From Lysobacterales bacterium 63-13 (GTDB taxonomy: Bacteria; Pseudomonadota; Gammaproteobacteria; Xanthomonadales; Rhodanobacteraceae), in the NCBI GenBank assembly GCA_001899855.1, contig MKWR01000029.1:79212-143211 (forward strand): a stretch of DNA of 64,000 nucleotides, written 5' to 3'. The position numbers were made by a program, and so were the translations under genes. Under the pieces are notes generated by a model that worked only from the letters and a program-made list of their open reading frames with translations, did not search any database and was not told the origin of the DNA. Below, in pieces: positions 52,840 to 61,645 of this stretch; within the stretch, counting starts at the first letter, position 1, and each line of letters begins with the position of its first letter.

Positions 52840-53511
52840 TCAACAGCGCGATGCGCCAGTTGCCTCGCTGTCGCGTTCATCGACTTGCCAGTGGCGAAGT
52901 GCGGCGCCGACCAGCAGGGCCATGCAGGCGGCGATGAGGGCCGACGCGGCGACATCGGAAAGGAAATGCTTGCCCATGTCGATGCGCGCAGCGATCACGA
53001 ACAGCGGAAACGCCAGCAGCAAGGCTCGTTGCCAGGCGCGCGGTGCGGCAGCCGCAAGCGGCAGGAACAAGCCGAAATAAAACGCGCCGTGTCCGGAGGG
53101 GAACGAGCCGCCGTCGACAAACCACGCCGGGAACATGTCGCCGCTTTCCATCCAGGCTGTTGGTCGCACCCGCCCGAATGCGGTCTTGCCCAGCATCATC
53201 AGGCCGATGGATGCCGCCTGCACGAGGCCGGTGCCAAGCAGGGCGAGGGCGTGCTTGCGCAAGCGGATCCTGTTTCGTGCAAGTGCCAGCAGGATGGCAC
53301 CGCCGAGGATCATCACGGACGCGGCCAGCCAGAAGGAAACATGGATGCCGAACAGAGCGTCCAGCGCATCGAGTCCGTGCTCGAACAGCGGTGCATTGCC
53401 GATGCTGCTGGCGTGGATCCAGCGCACGATCGGGATATCCAGCACGAGCAATCCGGCGATCATGCAGATGCCGGCAATCAGCGCACTGGCCAGCAGGAAA
53501 CGACGGCTCAT
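52840..53511 (-). CDS. PAP2-superfamily membrane phosphatase
   Basis: 223 residues from ATG 53511. Six hydrophobic helices. The three phosphatase motifs are visible: KTAFGRVRP (C1), PSGH (C2) in GGSFPSGHGAF, and a C3 motif in ARIDMGKHFLSDV, with the catalytic His before FLSD. Family members dephosphorylate undecaprenyl pyrophosphate, phosphatidic acid or lipid A. The exact substrate cannot be told. Divergent from dgkA, a lipid kinase, which hints at a phospholipid or lipid-carrier role. Confidence 0.88.
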   Translation of the reverse strand: MSRRFLLASALIAGICMIAGLLVLDIPIVRWIHASSIGNAPLFEHGLDALDALFGIHVSFWLAASVMILGGAILLALARNRIRLRKHALALLGTGLVQAASIGLMMLGKTAFGRVRPTAWMESGDMFPAWFVDGGSFPSGHGAFYFGLFLPLAAAAPRAWQRALLLAFPLFVIAARIDMGKHFLSDVAASALIAACMALLVGAALRHWQVDERDSEATGASRC

Positions 53512-53624
53512 GGAAACTCCGGGAATCACAGGTTGCGGCGCATGCCGGACACATGGCGAGGTCTGGGGCAAGGCGCCTTTATGGCATCATAGCGCGCTGG
53601 ATTTCCAGTCCCACGAGCCGATGC

Positions 53625-53996
53625 ATGCCCAGTAACGAACCCCGCGGGCCGCGCCAGATTGCGCGTGCCGCGATCTGGTCCTACCAGGGACTGCGCGCGG
53701 CCTGGACGCATGAGGCATCGTTCCGCCTGGAAGGCTACCTGTTCGTGATCTTCTTCCCGCTTGGCCTGTGGCTGGGGCAGGGCGGCGTGGAAAAAGCCGT
53801 GCTCTGTGGCAGCCTGGTCCTGGTGCTATCGGCCGAATTGCTCAACTCCGCGGTCGAGGCCGTGGTCGACAAGGTCAGTCCGGAGTTCCACGAGCTCGCC
53901 GGGCGTGCCAAGGACATGGGCTCGGCGGCGGTCTTCCTGCTCATGCTCAACGTCATGCTGTGCTGGGGCCTGGTGCTCTGGTCGCGCTTCTCCTGA
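53625..53996 (+). CDS. dgkA: Diacylglycerol kinase (prokaryotic)
   Basis: Small trimeric membrane kinase recycling diacylglycerol to phosphatidic acid. 123 residues from ATG 53625; the ATG four bases earlier is out of frame and stops at once. Motifs: ASFRLEGYLF with the catalytic-site Glu, three helices, and the core AELLNSAVEAVVDKVS then ELAGRAKDMGSAAV. Length matches the E. coli enzyme (122). Fourteen bases before terC. Confidence 0.95.
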   Translation: MPSNEPRGPRQIARAAIWSYQGLRAAWTHEASFRLEGYLFVIFFPLGLWLGQGGVEKAVLCGSLVLVLSAELLNSAVEAVVDKVSPEFHELAGRAKDMGSAAVFLLMLNVMLCWGLVLWSRFS

Positions 53997-54009
53997 CGGC
54001 AGCAATTGA

Positions 54010-54738
54010 ATGTTGGAGCTTGTTGCCGATCCGCAATTCTGGCTGGCGCTGTTCACCCTGGCCACGCTGGAAATCGTCCTTGGCGTCGACAACCTGGTGT
54101 TTGTCTCGATTGCGGTCAGCCGGCTCGCGCCGGCGCAACGACCGCTGGCGCGCAAGGTCGGCCTCGGCCTCGCCTGCCTCACCCGCATCGCCTTGCTGCT
54201 GGTGCTCTCCTATCTCGCCGGGCTCGATGATGATCGCCTCGGCTTGTTCAGCCTGGCCGGCCAGGTCATTTCCCTGCGAGACCTGATCCTCATTGGCGGC
54301 GGCCTGTTTCTGCTGGTCAAGGCGGTCATGGAAATCCACCAGGAGCTGGAAGGCGCGCGCGGCGGCGACAATGCGGAAGGCCGCGTGTTCGCATCGTTTG
54401 TCTATGTGATCGTGCAGATCGCCATCATCGATATCGTCTTCTCGCTGGATTCGGTGATCACCGCGATCGGCATGGTCAACGAGATCGTGGTCATGGTCGC
54501 GGCCATCATCCTCGCCGTGGTGGTGATGATCTTCGCCTCCAATCCAGTCGGTGACTTCATTGATCGGCACCCGACACTGCGCATGCTGGCACTGGCTTTC
54601 CTGATCCTCGTTGGCGTGGTCCTGATTGCCGATGGCCTGGAGTTCCACATCCCGCGCGGCTACGTCTATTTCGCCATGGGTTTCTCGATTGCCGTGGAGG
54701 CGCTCAATCTCTGGGCGCACCGCCGCCGCAACGCCTGA
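54010..54738 (+). CDS. TerC-family integral membrane protein
   Basis: 242 residues from ATG 54010. Seven or so helices. The TerC hallmark acidic sites are LEIVLGVDNLVFVSI (about 20-34) and IDIVFSLDSVITAIGM (about 138-153), which form a metal site. The family is linked to tellurite resistance in the founding member but also to manganese export that loads extracytoplasmic enzymes (established for Alx/MntP-like and YceF-type proteins in part). No other ter genes are nearby, so a tellurite role is not supported. Likely co-transcribed with dgkA. Confidence 0.92.
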   Translation: MLELVADPQFWLALFTLATLEIVLGVDNLVFVSIAVSRLAPAQRPLARKVGLGLACLTRIALLLVLSYLAGLDDDRLGLFSLAGQVISLRDLILIGGGLFLLVKAVMEIHQELEGARGGDNAEGRVFASFVYVIVQIAIIDIVFSLDSVITAIGMVNEIVVMVAAIILAVVVMIFASNPVGDFIDRHPTLRMLALAFLILVGVVLIADGLEFHIPRGYVYFAMGFSIAVEALNLWAHRRRNA

Positions 54739-54824
54739 AACACGCCACGGCAGGGAACCGGCCGGCGCTTGCCGTGCTTGAGCGGGTAGAATGCGACCCT
54801 GCATTTTCCGGTGGATCCGACATC

Positions 54825-56033
54825 GTGACTGACGAAATCCAGGTACCCGCGCTGTATCTCAAACGCGGCGAAGACACGCGCCTGCGCGCCGGTCACCTGT
54901 GGGTGTTTTCCAATGAGGTTGACGTGGCGCGTTCGCCGTTGTCGGCGTTCGAGCCAGGCCAGGTCTGTGCCATCGTCGACAGTCGCGACAAGCCGATCGG
55001 CGTGGGTTACGTCAATCCCAACTCGCTGATTTGCGCGCGCCTGGTCAATCGCGGCCTGGAGCATGCGCTGGACAAATCCCTTTTCGTGCACAAGCTCAAT
55101 GTCGCATTGGCCTTGCGCGAGAGGATTTTCGACGAGCCGTATTACCGGCTGGTGTTTGGCGAATCCGATGGCTTGCCCGGGTTGACCATCGATCGATTTG
55201 GCGAGGTCGTTGTCGCGCAGGCGACGACGGCCGGCATGGAGCGGCTCAAGGATGCGATTGGCGAGGCCATCGCCAAGGTGCTCAAGCCGCGCCAGCTCTG
55301 GTGGAAAAATGATGCCTCGATCCGCGCCATGGAAAACCTGCCCGTGTATGCCGAACTCGGCGCTGGCGAACCTTCGAATGAACCGATGATCGTGCGCGAG
55401 GCCGGACTCGAGTTCGAATGCGACCCGCTCGCCGGGCAGAAGACCGGCTGGTTCTACGACCAGCGCGGCAACCGCGACCATCTTCAGCATCTGGTCAAGG
55501 GCAAGCGCGTGCTCGACATGTTCAGCTACCTTGGTGGCTGGGGCTTGCGCGCGGCGGCATGTGGCGCGAGCGAGGTTGTCTGCGTCGATGCCTCGCAGCC
55601 AGCGGTGGATGCCATTGCGCGGAACATCGCGCGCAATGGTTTCACCGATCGCGTGACGGCGGTGCGCGCGGATGCCTTCGATCACCTGAAGGCCTTGCGC
55701 GAGCAACGCGAGCATTTCGATGTCGTCATCCTCGATCCGCCGGCCTTCGTCAAGCGCAAGAAGGATCTGGCCGAAGGACGTGTCGCCTACCGGCGGCTCA
55801 ATGAACTCGGCATGCAGGTGCTGGCGCGCGATGGCATCCTGATCACCTGTTCGTGTTCGTACCACATGCCGCGCAGCGTGCTTCTGGATGGCGTGCAGCA
55901 GGCGGCGCGACACCTGGATCGACAGGCGCAACTGCTCTGGCACCTGCAGCAGGGCCCCGATCACCCGATCCATCCGGCGATTGCCGAGACCGAATACCTC
56001 AAGGGTTTCATCCTCCGCGTCCTGCCGGCCTAG
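54825..56033 (+). CDS. rlmI: 23S rRNA (cytosine-5)-methyltransferase, RlmI family
   Basis: 402 residues from GTG 54825. N-terminal PUA domain (about 5-80: LKRGEDTRLRAGHLWVFSNE), a central EEHEE-like region (GLPGLTIDRFG), and a C-terminal Rossmann domain with FYDQRGNR, VLDMFSYLGGWGL and the catalytic block LDPPAFVKRKKD, then TCSCSYHM containing the motif VI cysteines. In E. coli RlmI makes m5C1962. An in-frame upstream extension to 54774 lies in the leader and is not used. Exact target site is assigned by family. Confidence 0.92.
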   Translation: MTDEIQVPALYLKRGEDTRLRAGHLWVFSNEVDVARSPLSAFEPGQVCAIVDSRDKPIGVGYVNPNSLICARLVNRGLEHALDKSLFVHKLNVALALRERIFDEPYYRLVFGESDGLPGLTIDRFGEVVVAQATTAGMERLKDAIGEAIAKVLKPRQLWWKNDASIRAMENLPVYAELGAGEPSNEPMIVREAGLEFECDPLAGQKTGWFYDQRGNRDHLQHLVKGKRVLDMFSYLGGWGLRAAACGASEVVCVDASQPAVDAIARNIARNGFTDRVTAVRADAFDHLKALREQREHFDVVILDPPAFVKRKKDLAEGRVAYRRLNELGMQVLARDGILITCSCSYHMPRSVLLDGVQQAARHLDRQAQLLWHLQQGPDHPIHPAIAETEYLKGFILRVLPA

Positions 56034-56078
56034 GACATAATGCGGCGTTGCCCCCCGCGCCTCATGCAAAGCGATCCC

Positions 56079-56963
56079 ATGCACTATTTCGTAGACATCG
56101 ACCCCATCGCCTTCTCGATCGGTCCCGTGGCCGTGCACTGGTACGGCATCATGTACCTGATCGCATTTGCGGCGTTCTGGTTTCTCGGCGAACGCCGGCG
56201 CCGGCTGGGCCGGCTGCCGGTCGGCCCGACCGCGTTTTCCGACCTGGCCTTCTACGGCATGATCGGCGTGATTGTCGGTGGCCGCGTCGGCTACATGCTG
56301 TTCTATGACACGGCCAGCCTGATCGCGCATCCCTTGTCCTTGTTCAAGATCTGGGAAGGCGGCATGTCCTTCCATGGCGGCCTGCTCGGCGTGCTCGTCG
56401 CCATGTGGCTGTGGGCGCGCCGCAATGCCCTGCATTTCTTCGACGTGATGGATTTTGTCGCGCCGCTGGTGCCGATCGGCCTGGGTGCGGGCCGCCTCGG
56501 CAACTTCATCGGCGGCGAGTTGTGGGGGAGGCATACCGATGTCTCCTGGGGCATGATCTTTCCACGCGCCATCGAGACCGCCGGGCATTCGCTCGAGCAA
56601 CTCAAGGCGATGGCCGCGGCTGGTCAGCTCGACCACGAAGCGCGCCATCCCTCGCAGCTTTACCAGATGGCGCTCGAAGGCTTCGTCCTGTTCTGCGTGC
56701 TCTATGCGGTGTCAATGAAACCGCGCCGGCGTTACCTGGTTTCCGGATTGTTCGCCCTGCTTTACGGCCTGTTCCGTTTTGCCGTCGAGTTCGTGCGCGA
56801 ACCCGACGCGCAGCTCGGTTATCTGGCCTGGGGCTGGTTGACCATGGGCCAGGTCCTGTCGCTGCCGCTGATCGTCCTCGGCCTGGTCCTGATCCTGATG
56901 TCGCGCCGCGCACCGATCCTGCCGCCACGTGTCGTCGAGGATCCGCCGAAGGATGCACACTGA
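56079..56963 (+). CDS. lgt: Prolipoprotein diacylglyceryl transferase
   Basis: First step of lipoprotein maturation, in the inner membrane. 294 residues from ATG 56079 (ATG 56064 is also possible). Seven helices. Signatures: HWYGIMYL with an essential His, [18 protein letters not shown] and the Lgt signature [18 protein letters not shown] containing key Arg and Asn. It would process the lipoproteins seen here (GspD, the 33220 protein). Stop overlaps the thyA start (TGATG), as in many proteobacteria. Confidence 0.97.
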   Translation: MHYFVDIDPIAFSIGPVAVHWYGIMYLIAFAAFWFLGERRRRLGRLPVGPTAFSDLAFYGMIGVIVGGRVGYMLFYDTASLIAHPLSLFKIWEGGMSFHGGLLGVLVAMWLWARRNALHFFDVMDFVAPLVPIGLGAGRLGNFIGGELWGRHTDVSWGMIFPRAIETAGHSLEQLKAMAAAGQLDHEARHPSQLYQMALEGFVLFCVLYAVSMKPRRRYLVSGLFALLYGLFRFAVEFVREPDAQLGYLAWGWLTMGQVLSLPLIVLGLVLILMSRRAPILPPRVVEDPPKDAH

Positions 56964-57757
56964 TGCAGCAGTACCTTGAACTGCTCCGCCATGTGCTGGA
57001 GAAGGGCACGCCCAAGTCCGATCGCACCGGCACCGGCACGCATTCGGTTTTTGGCTGGCAGATGCGCTTCGACCTGGCCCAGGGCTTTCCGCTGCTGACC
57101 ACCAAGAAACTGCATCTGCGCTCGATCATCCACGAGCTGATCTGGTTCCTGCAGGGCGACACCAACATTGCCTACCTGAAGGAAAACGGCGTCGGCATCT
57201 GGGATGAATGGGCCGATGCCGATGGCAACCTCGGCCCGGTCTACGGCAAGCAGTGGCGATCCTGGCAATGTGCCGACGGCCGCACGATCGACCAGATCGC
57301 CTGGCTGATCGAGGAGATCAAGCGCAATCCGGATTCGCGCCGGCTCGTCATCAGCGCGTGGAACGTGGCCGATCTCCCGGCAATGGCCCTGCAGCCCTGC
57401 CATGCGCTGTTCCAGTTCCATGTTGCCAATGGCAAATTGTCCTGCCAGCTCTACCAGCGCTCGGGCGACATCTTCCTCGGCGTGCCGTTCAATATCGCCA
57501 GCTATGCCTTGCTGACGCACATGGTTGCCCAGGTCTGTGGCCTCGGTGTCGGCGATTTCGTGCATACCCTGGGCGATGCGCACCTGTATCTGAACCACTT
57601 CGAGCAGGCCCGCGAACAACTCGCGCGCACGCCACGCGCCTTGCCGACGCTGCGGCTCAACCCGGCGGTCAGTTCAATTCTTGATTTCCGATTTGAAGAC
57701 GTGCACATCGACGGCTACAACGCCGACAAGCCGATCAAGGCGCCGGTGGCGGTGTGA
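56963..57757 (+). CDS. thyA: Thymidylate synthase
   Basis: Converts dUMP to dTMP with methylene-tetrahydrofolate. 264 residues, identical in length to E. coli Thy[14 protein letters not shown] near the N-terminus, catalytic Cys in [10 protein letters not shown] (about 146), [19 protein letters not shown], and the C-terminal PIKAPVAV. Coupled to lgt in front and folA behind by overlapping stop/start codons; the thyA-folA pairing regenerates the folate used. Confidence 0.98.
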   Translation: MQQYLELLRHVLEKGTPKSDRTGTGTHSVFGWQMRFDLAQGFPLLTTKKLHLRSIIHELIWFLQGDTNIAYLKENGVGIWDEWADADGNLGPVYGKQWRSWQCADGRTIDQIAWLIEEIKRNPDSRRLVISAWNVADLPAMALQPCHALFQFHVANGKLSCQLYQRSGDIFLGVPFNIASYALLTHMVAQVCGLGVGDFVHTLGDAHLYLNHFEQAREQLARTPRALPTLRLNPAVSSILDFRFEDVHIDGYNADKPIKAPVAV

Positions 57758-58248
57758 TTGCATTGATCGCGGCACTCGACCGCAACTTCGCCATTGGCCG
57801 CGAAGGTACCATGCCCTGGCACCTGCCCGACGATCTCAAGCGTTTCAAGCAACTGACCCTCGGCAAGACCGTGTTGATGGGGCGCAAGACCGCCGTTTCC
57901 ATCGGCCGCGCCCTGCCCGGGCGCACCAACCTGGTGATGTCGCGCCAGGCCGGCGCGCCGTACGCGGGACAGATCCGCGTCGATTCCATCGATGCCGCGC
58001 TCGCCCAGGCGGCAGGCGATGACCTGATGGTCATTGGCGGCGGTGAGATCTATGCCCTCGCCCTGCCCATGGCCGAACGCATGCACCTGACCCTGGTCGA
58101 TGCCGAGGCGGCATCGGCGGATACGCATTTCCCGCGCTTCGATGCACGGCAATGGACGATTTCCGCGGAAGTGGCGCATGCCGTCGATGCCAGGCACGCG
58201 TTGGCGTTTCGCTTTGTTGAGTATGTGCGTGGCGGGAATGGGGAGTAG
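57754..58248 (+). CDS. folA: Dihydrofolate reductase
   Basis: Reduces dihydrofolate with NADPH. 164 residues from GTG 57754, overlapping the thyA stop. Signatures: [23 protein letters not shown] with the catalytic Asp, [18 protein letters not shown], and VIGGGEIYA. The last residues (GGNGE) and the TAG stop are encoded by the start of a repeat, the first copy of a 7-base tandem array. Convergent with apaH. Confidence 0.97.
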   Translation: MIALIAALDRNFAIGREGTMPWHLPDDLKRFKQLTLGKTVLMGRKTAVSIGRALPGRTNLVMSRQAGAPYAGQIRVDSIDAALAQAAGDDLMVIGGGEIYALALPMAERMHLTLVDAEAASADTHFPRFDARQWTISAEVAHAVDARHALAFRFVEYVRGGNGE

Positions 58249-58289
58249 GGAGTAGGGAGTAGGGAGTAGGGAGTAGGGAGTAGGGAGTA
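58241..58289. repeat. Seven perfect tandem copies of the 7-mer GGGAGTA
   Basis: Seven uninterrupted copies of GGGAGTA, a one-base variant of the GGGAATA unit of the window's repeat arms, directly preceded by GGGAATG. The folA stop codon (58246-58248) uses the first copy. Such a perfect short array should vary in copy number between strains. Confidence 0.95.
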
Positions 58290-58301
58290 GCAACAGCATT
58301 T

Positions 58302-58412
58302 CCTTCTCCCCTTGCGGGAGAAGGTGCCGAAGGCGGATGAGGGGTGCTTTTGGGTCTGTCAGCCGATTTTCGGCACTGCCGGACGCCGCTTTGCTATTCC
58401 CCATTCCCCGCT
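58302..58412. repeat. Hairpin repeat and right GGGAATx arm between folA and apaH
   Basis: CCTTCTCCC/GGGAGAAGG (58302-58310 with 58316-58324) forms a 9-bp hairpin, followed by GTGCCGAAGGCGGATGAGGG, a dispersed repeat known from many proteobacteria. Then a core GGCACTGCCGGACGCC and right arm TATTCCCCATTCCCCGC (about 58395-58411) end at the apaH stop codon. The hairpin may terminate folA transcription. Confidence 0.75.
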
Positions 58413-59259
58413 AGTCAAAATCCTTCCCGGTCGGCTTTGCCCGATCGGAATTGAGGACGACGTACTCGGGTTCCTCGACGTCGATGCGCATTGCGGTCAA
58501 GGCGCCACCCCAGACGCAGCCGGTATCGATTGCGTAGACGCCAAGCCCGGCAAAGCGACCGAGCGTGGACCAGTGCCCGCAGACGATGCGCAAATCGCGG
58601 CGCACGATTCCCGGGACGGAGAACCACGGATAGTTGCCGGGACGCTGAGTGCCGGGCATGCCTTTTTCCTGGAAGGCGATGCGACCGCGCACATCGCAGT
58701 AGCGCATGCGGGTGAGCACGTTGATGCCGGCGCGCAGGCGATCGATGCCACGCAGGCGCGGCGACCAGGTATCGGGCTTGTTGCCGAACATCTGCCGCAG
58801 CAGGCGCTTGTGGTCATCGGCGCGCAGACGTGCCTCGATTTCGCGAGCCACGCTCTCGGCGCGGCCGACATCCCAGCTGGGTGCCAGTCCGGCATGCACC
58901 ATCATCGTGCCGAGGCCGCGATCGACGTGCAGCAGCGGGCGATGGCGCAGCCAGGCCAGCAATTCCTCGCGATCCGGCGCAAACAACACCGCACGCAGTT
59001 CCGGGTTGACCCGGGCTTGATCCTGTTCGCTGCGGATGCCGACGGCGAGCAGTGACAGGTCATGGTTGCCAAGGGTGACCACGGTGCGGTCGTTGAGCGA
59101 CTTGACCAGGCGCAGCACTTCCAGCGATTGACCGCCGCGATTGACCAGGTCACCGCAAAACCACAGCGCATCGCGGGCCGGATCGTAGTTGAGCTTGTCG
59201 ATCAGGCGCGCCAGTTCGTCGTGGCAGCCCTGGATATCGCCAATGGCCCAGACCGCCAT
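58411..59259 (-). CDS. apaH: Symmetrical diadenosine tetraphosphatase
   Basis: Hydrolyses Ap4A to two ADP and can decap Np4-capped RNA. 282 residues, normal length. Metallophosphatase motifs: GDIQGCHDEL, FCGDLVNRGGQSL, GNHD, and late CGHWSTLG. The C-terminal IDTGCVWGGALTAMRID is specific for ApaH. Last gene of the surA-pdxA-rsmA-apaG-apaH series; 48 bases after apaG. Confidence 0.97.
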   Translation of the reverse strand: MAVWAIGDIQGCHDELARLIDKLNYDPARDALWFCGDLVNRGGQSLEVLRLVKSLNDRTVVTLGNHDLSLLAVGIRSEQDQARVNPELRAVLFAPDREELLAWLRHRPLLHVDRGLGTMMVHAGLAPSWDVGRAESVAREIEARLRADDHKRLLRQMFGNKPDTWSPRLRGIDRLRAGINVLTRMRYCDVRGRIAFQEKGMPGTQRPGNYPWFSVPGIVRRDLRIVCGHWSTLGRFAGLGVYAIDTGCVWGGALTAMRIDVEEPEYVVLNSDRAKPTGKDFD

Positions 59260-59307
59260 GTCAGCACCGCTCGATCATTCGACCGGCATACCGCCCAGTG
59301 ATGATCA

Positions 59308-59691
59308 TCAATGCAAGGTCCGCGGAATCGAAAGCACGAAAGAGGGGATGTCGGCGTCGAACTGGGTGCCATCCTCGGCGAGCATGCGATAGCTGCCACG
59401 CATGGTGCCGACCGCGGTTTCAAGAACCGCTCCGGATGTGTAGTCGTAGCCTTGTCCCGGACTCATCCAGGGTTGTTCGCCGACGACACCATCGCCGCGG
59501 ACTTCCTGCACGTCGCCGTTGCCGTCGGTGATGATCCAGTGGCGACTGAGCAGGCGCGCGCCGATGCTGCCGCGGTTGCGGATGGTGATGGTGTAGGCAA
59601 AGACGTAGTGGTTTTCCTGCGGCTTCGATTGTTCATCGAGGAAGCGGGTCTCAACCGAAACGGCGATGTCGTGGAGCTTCTTGGTGGCCAT
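59308..59691 (-). CDS. apaG: ApaG protein
   Basis: 127 residues from ATG 59691, the standard length for ApaG. Fibronectin-III-like beta fold: VSVETRFLDEQS, FAYTITIRNRGS, LLSRHWIITDGNG and VVGEQPWMSPGQGYDYTSG are the conserved strands. Linked to cobalt/magnesium phenotypes in enterics and said to bind nucleotides or polyphosphate; molecular role is not firmly known. Lies between rsmA and apaH as in E. coli. Confidence 0.96.
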   Translation of the reverse strand: MATKKLHDIAVSVETRFLDEQSKPQENHYVFAYTITIRNRGSIGARLLSRHWIITDGNGDVQEVRGDGVVGEQPWMSPGQGYDYTSGAVLETAVGTMRGSYRMLAEDGTQFDADIPSFVLSIPRTLH

Positions 59692-59805
59692 GGCCTGATT
59701 GTCGGGGAGTGGACGGCGCTCGGCAAGCCGATGGGGAGCCGGGATGATCAGCGGTTCGGCTGTTGCAGGCCGGGATTCGGGATGAGCACCTGTGCAAGCG
59801 GGCAT

Positions 59806-60612
59806 TCACCGGGCCAGGTGTTCGGCGAGGCGGACGAAGGATTGTGGCGACAGTTGCTCGGCGCGTGCACCCGGGTCGATGCCGACGGCCCTGAGGTCGG
59901 CGGCGCTGGCCAGTCCATCGAGCGAGTTGGACAAGGTCTTGCGGCGCTGGCCGAAGGCGGCGCGCACCAGTCGGCTGATCAGGTCCAGGTGTTCGAGCGG
60001 GCGTTGCGCGCGTGGCAGCGGGGTCAGGCGGACGACGGCGGAATCGACCTTGGGTGGCGGCCGGAAGGCCTGCGGCGGCACCGCCAGCAGCGGTTCCACC
60101 TGGCAGGCCAGTTGCAGCATCACGCTGAGCCGTCCATAGACCTTGCTGCCCGGCGCGGCGGCCATGCGTTCGACCACTTCACGCTGCAGCATGAAGTGCA
60201 TGTCGGTGATGGCATCGAGGTGCTCGATGCAGTGGAACAGGATCGGCGAGGAAATGTTGTAGGGCAGGTTGCCGACGATGCGCAGCTTGCCGCCGGCGGC
60301 AAGCGCACCGAGATCGACGTTGAGCACATCGGCATTGATGATCTCGACCTCACCGATGCCGGCGCTGCGCGCGGCAATGCGCGGAACGAGATCGCGATCC
60401 AGCTCGATCACGGTCAGCCTGCCGCACTGGCGCAACATCGGCAGGGTGATGGCACCTTCGCCGGGACCGATCTCGACAATGCGCTGGCCGGGTTGCGGTG
60501 CCACGGCCTGGACGATGCGCGCGATGATCTCCTGGTCGTGCAGGAAGTGCTGGCCAAAGCGCTTGCGCAGGACATGCGGCGATTCGGCGGTGCGTTCGGA
60601 GTATCGGGTCAC
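59806..60612 (-). CDS. rsmA: 16S rRNA dimethyltransferase RsmA (KsgA)
   Basis: Dimethylates A1518 and A1519 in the small-subunit rRNA. 268 residues from GTG 60612; longer in-frame extensions run into the divergent EamA gene. Motifs: KRFGQHFLHD, EIGPGEGAIT (motif I), VIELDRDL, and catalytic NLPYNISSPIL. The C-terminal helical domain ends normally. In relatives pdxA directly precedes it; here a transporter gene on the opposite strand separates them. Confidence 0.96.
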   Translation of the reverse strand: MTRYSERTAESPHVLRKRFGQHFLHDQEIIARIVQAVAPQPGQRIVEIGPGEGAITLPMLRQCGRLTVIELDRDLVPRIAARSAGIGEVEIINADVLNVDLGALAAGGKLRIVGNLPYNISSPILFHCIEHLDAITDMHFMLQREVVERMAAAPGSKVYGRLSVMLQLACQVEPLLAVPPQAFRPPPKVDSAVVRLTPLPRAQRPLEHLDLISRLVRAAFGQRRKTLSNSLDGLASAADLRAVGIDPGARAEQLSPQSFVRLAEHLAR

Positions 60613-60751
60613 GGCGTGGTGGCGGGTCGGCAGGGCGGCGGAGCCGGCTAGGTTACGCCACCCGCGCCTGCCTGCGAAAACTTCCACTCGATTGACCGTA
60701 AAATGCATGCGCTGCCGCCCGTCGGGCCGCCTGCTTCCATGTCGAGGTCCG

Positions 60752-61642
60752 ATGCCACTCTCCGCGCTGATCCGCTTGCTCCTGCTCGGCATGATCTGGG
60801 GCGCGTCCTTCCTCTTCCAGCGCATTACCGTGCCGGTGGTCGGTGCCTCGTTCACGGCGGCGATCCGCCTGGCGCTGTCGGCGGCGATGCTGGTCTTCGT
60901 GCTGCGCCTGCTCGGCCGCTCGCTGGACCTGCGCCGGCAATGGCGGGCGTGGCTGTGGCTCGGCACGATCAGCGCGGCGCTGCCGTTCCTGTGCTTTGCC
61001 TATGCGGCGCGCAGCCTGCCGGCCGGGTACATGGCGGTGATCAATGCGACCGTGCCCCTGCTGACGGTGATCTTCGCCGCGCTGCTGTGGCGCGTGCGCG
61101 CGTCGTGGTCCAAGCGCATCGGCGTGGTCGTCGGCCTGATCGGCGTGGGCGTGCTGGCGCGTTATGGCAGCCTTGGCATGAACACGCAGGCGCTGCTGGC
61201 GATTGGCCTGTGCTTTGTTGCCTCGGCGCTGTACGCCTACAGCTCGCTGTTCATCCGCCAGCACCATGCCAACGTCAATCCCCTGGTGCTGGCCGCTGCG
61301 AGCCAGCTCGGTGCAGCCGTGGCGATCCTGCCGCTGGGTTTGTGGAACCTGCCCACCAGCTTGCCGTCAACCGGCGTGATCGTCTCGCTGCTGGTCCTCG
61401 GCCTGGTCTGCACCGGCCTGGCCTATGTGTTGTATTTCCAGTTGATCAGCGATGTCGGCAGCGAGAAGGCGGTGACCAATACCTTTCTCGTGCCGGTGTT
61501 CGCGCAGATCTGGGGTGCGCTGTTCCTGCACGAGCACCTGACCCTGGCTGGCGCGCTCGGTTTCGCCCTGGTCTTGCTGGCGGTGGCCCTGGTGCTGGAA
61601 ATCCACCCCTGGCGCACGCGCCGCGCGGCGACGCCGGGATAG
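60752..61642 (+). CDS. EamA/DMT-family transporter
   Basis: 296 residues from ATG 60752. Ten hydrophobic helices in two EamA repeats (about 3-130 and 145-282); GMIWGASFLFQRIT and YAARSLPAGYMAVINATVPLLTV are typical of the first repeat. Substrate unknown; relatives export amino acids or metabolites. It sits on the plus strand inside the conserved minus-strand surA-pdxA-rsmA series, converging with pdxA (3-base gap) and diverging from rsmA. Confidence 0.93.
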   Translation: MPLSALIRLLLLGMIWGASFLFQRITVPVVGASFTAAIRLALSAAMLVFVLRLLGRSLDLRRQWRAWLWLGTISAALPFLCFAYAARSLPAGYMAVINATVPLLTVIFAALLWRVRASWSKRIGVVVGLIGVGVLARYGSLGMNTQALLAIGLCFVASALYAYSSLFIRQHHANVNPLVLAAASQLGAAVAILPLGLWNLPTSLPSTGVIVSLLVLGLVCTGLAYVLYFQLISDVGSEKAVTNTFLVPVFAQIWGALFLHEHLTLAGALGFALVLLAVALVLEIHPWRTRRAATPG

Positions 61643-61645
61643 CAG

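Noticed and set aside
54010-54738. Tellurite resistance locus
   Set aside because: Only a terC-like gene is present, with housekeeping neighbours and no other ter genes.
54666-56648. 660-codon minus-strand frame opposite rlmI and lgt
   Set aside because: Antisense shadow; both plus-strand genes have full motif sets and overlapping start/stop codons.
58241-58289. CRISPR or phase-variable tract in the GGGAGTA array
   Set aside because: Units are 7 bases with no spacers. The folA stop codon lies at the first copy, so changes in copy number would not alter the reading frame of folA.
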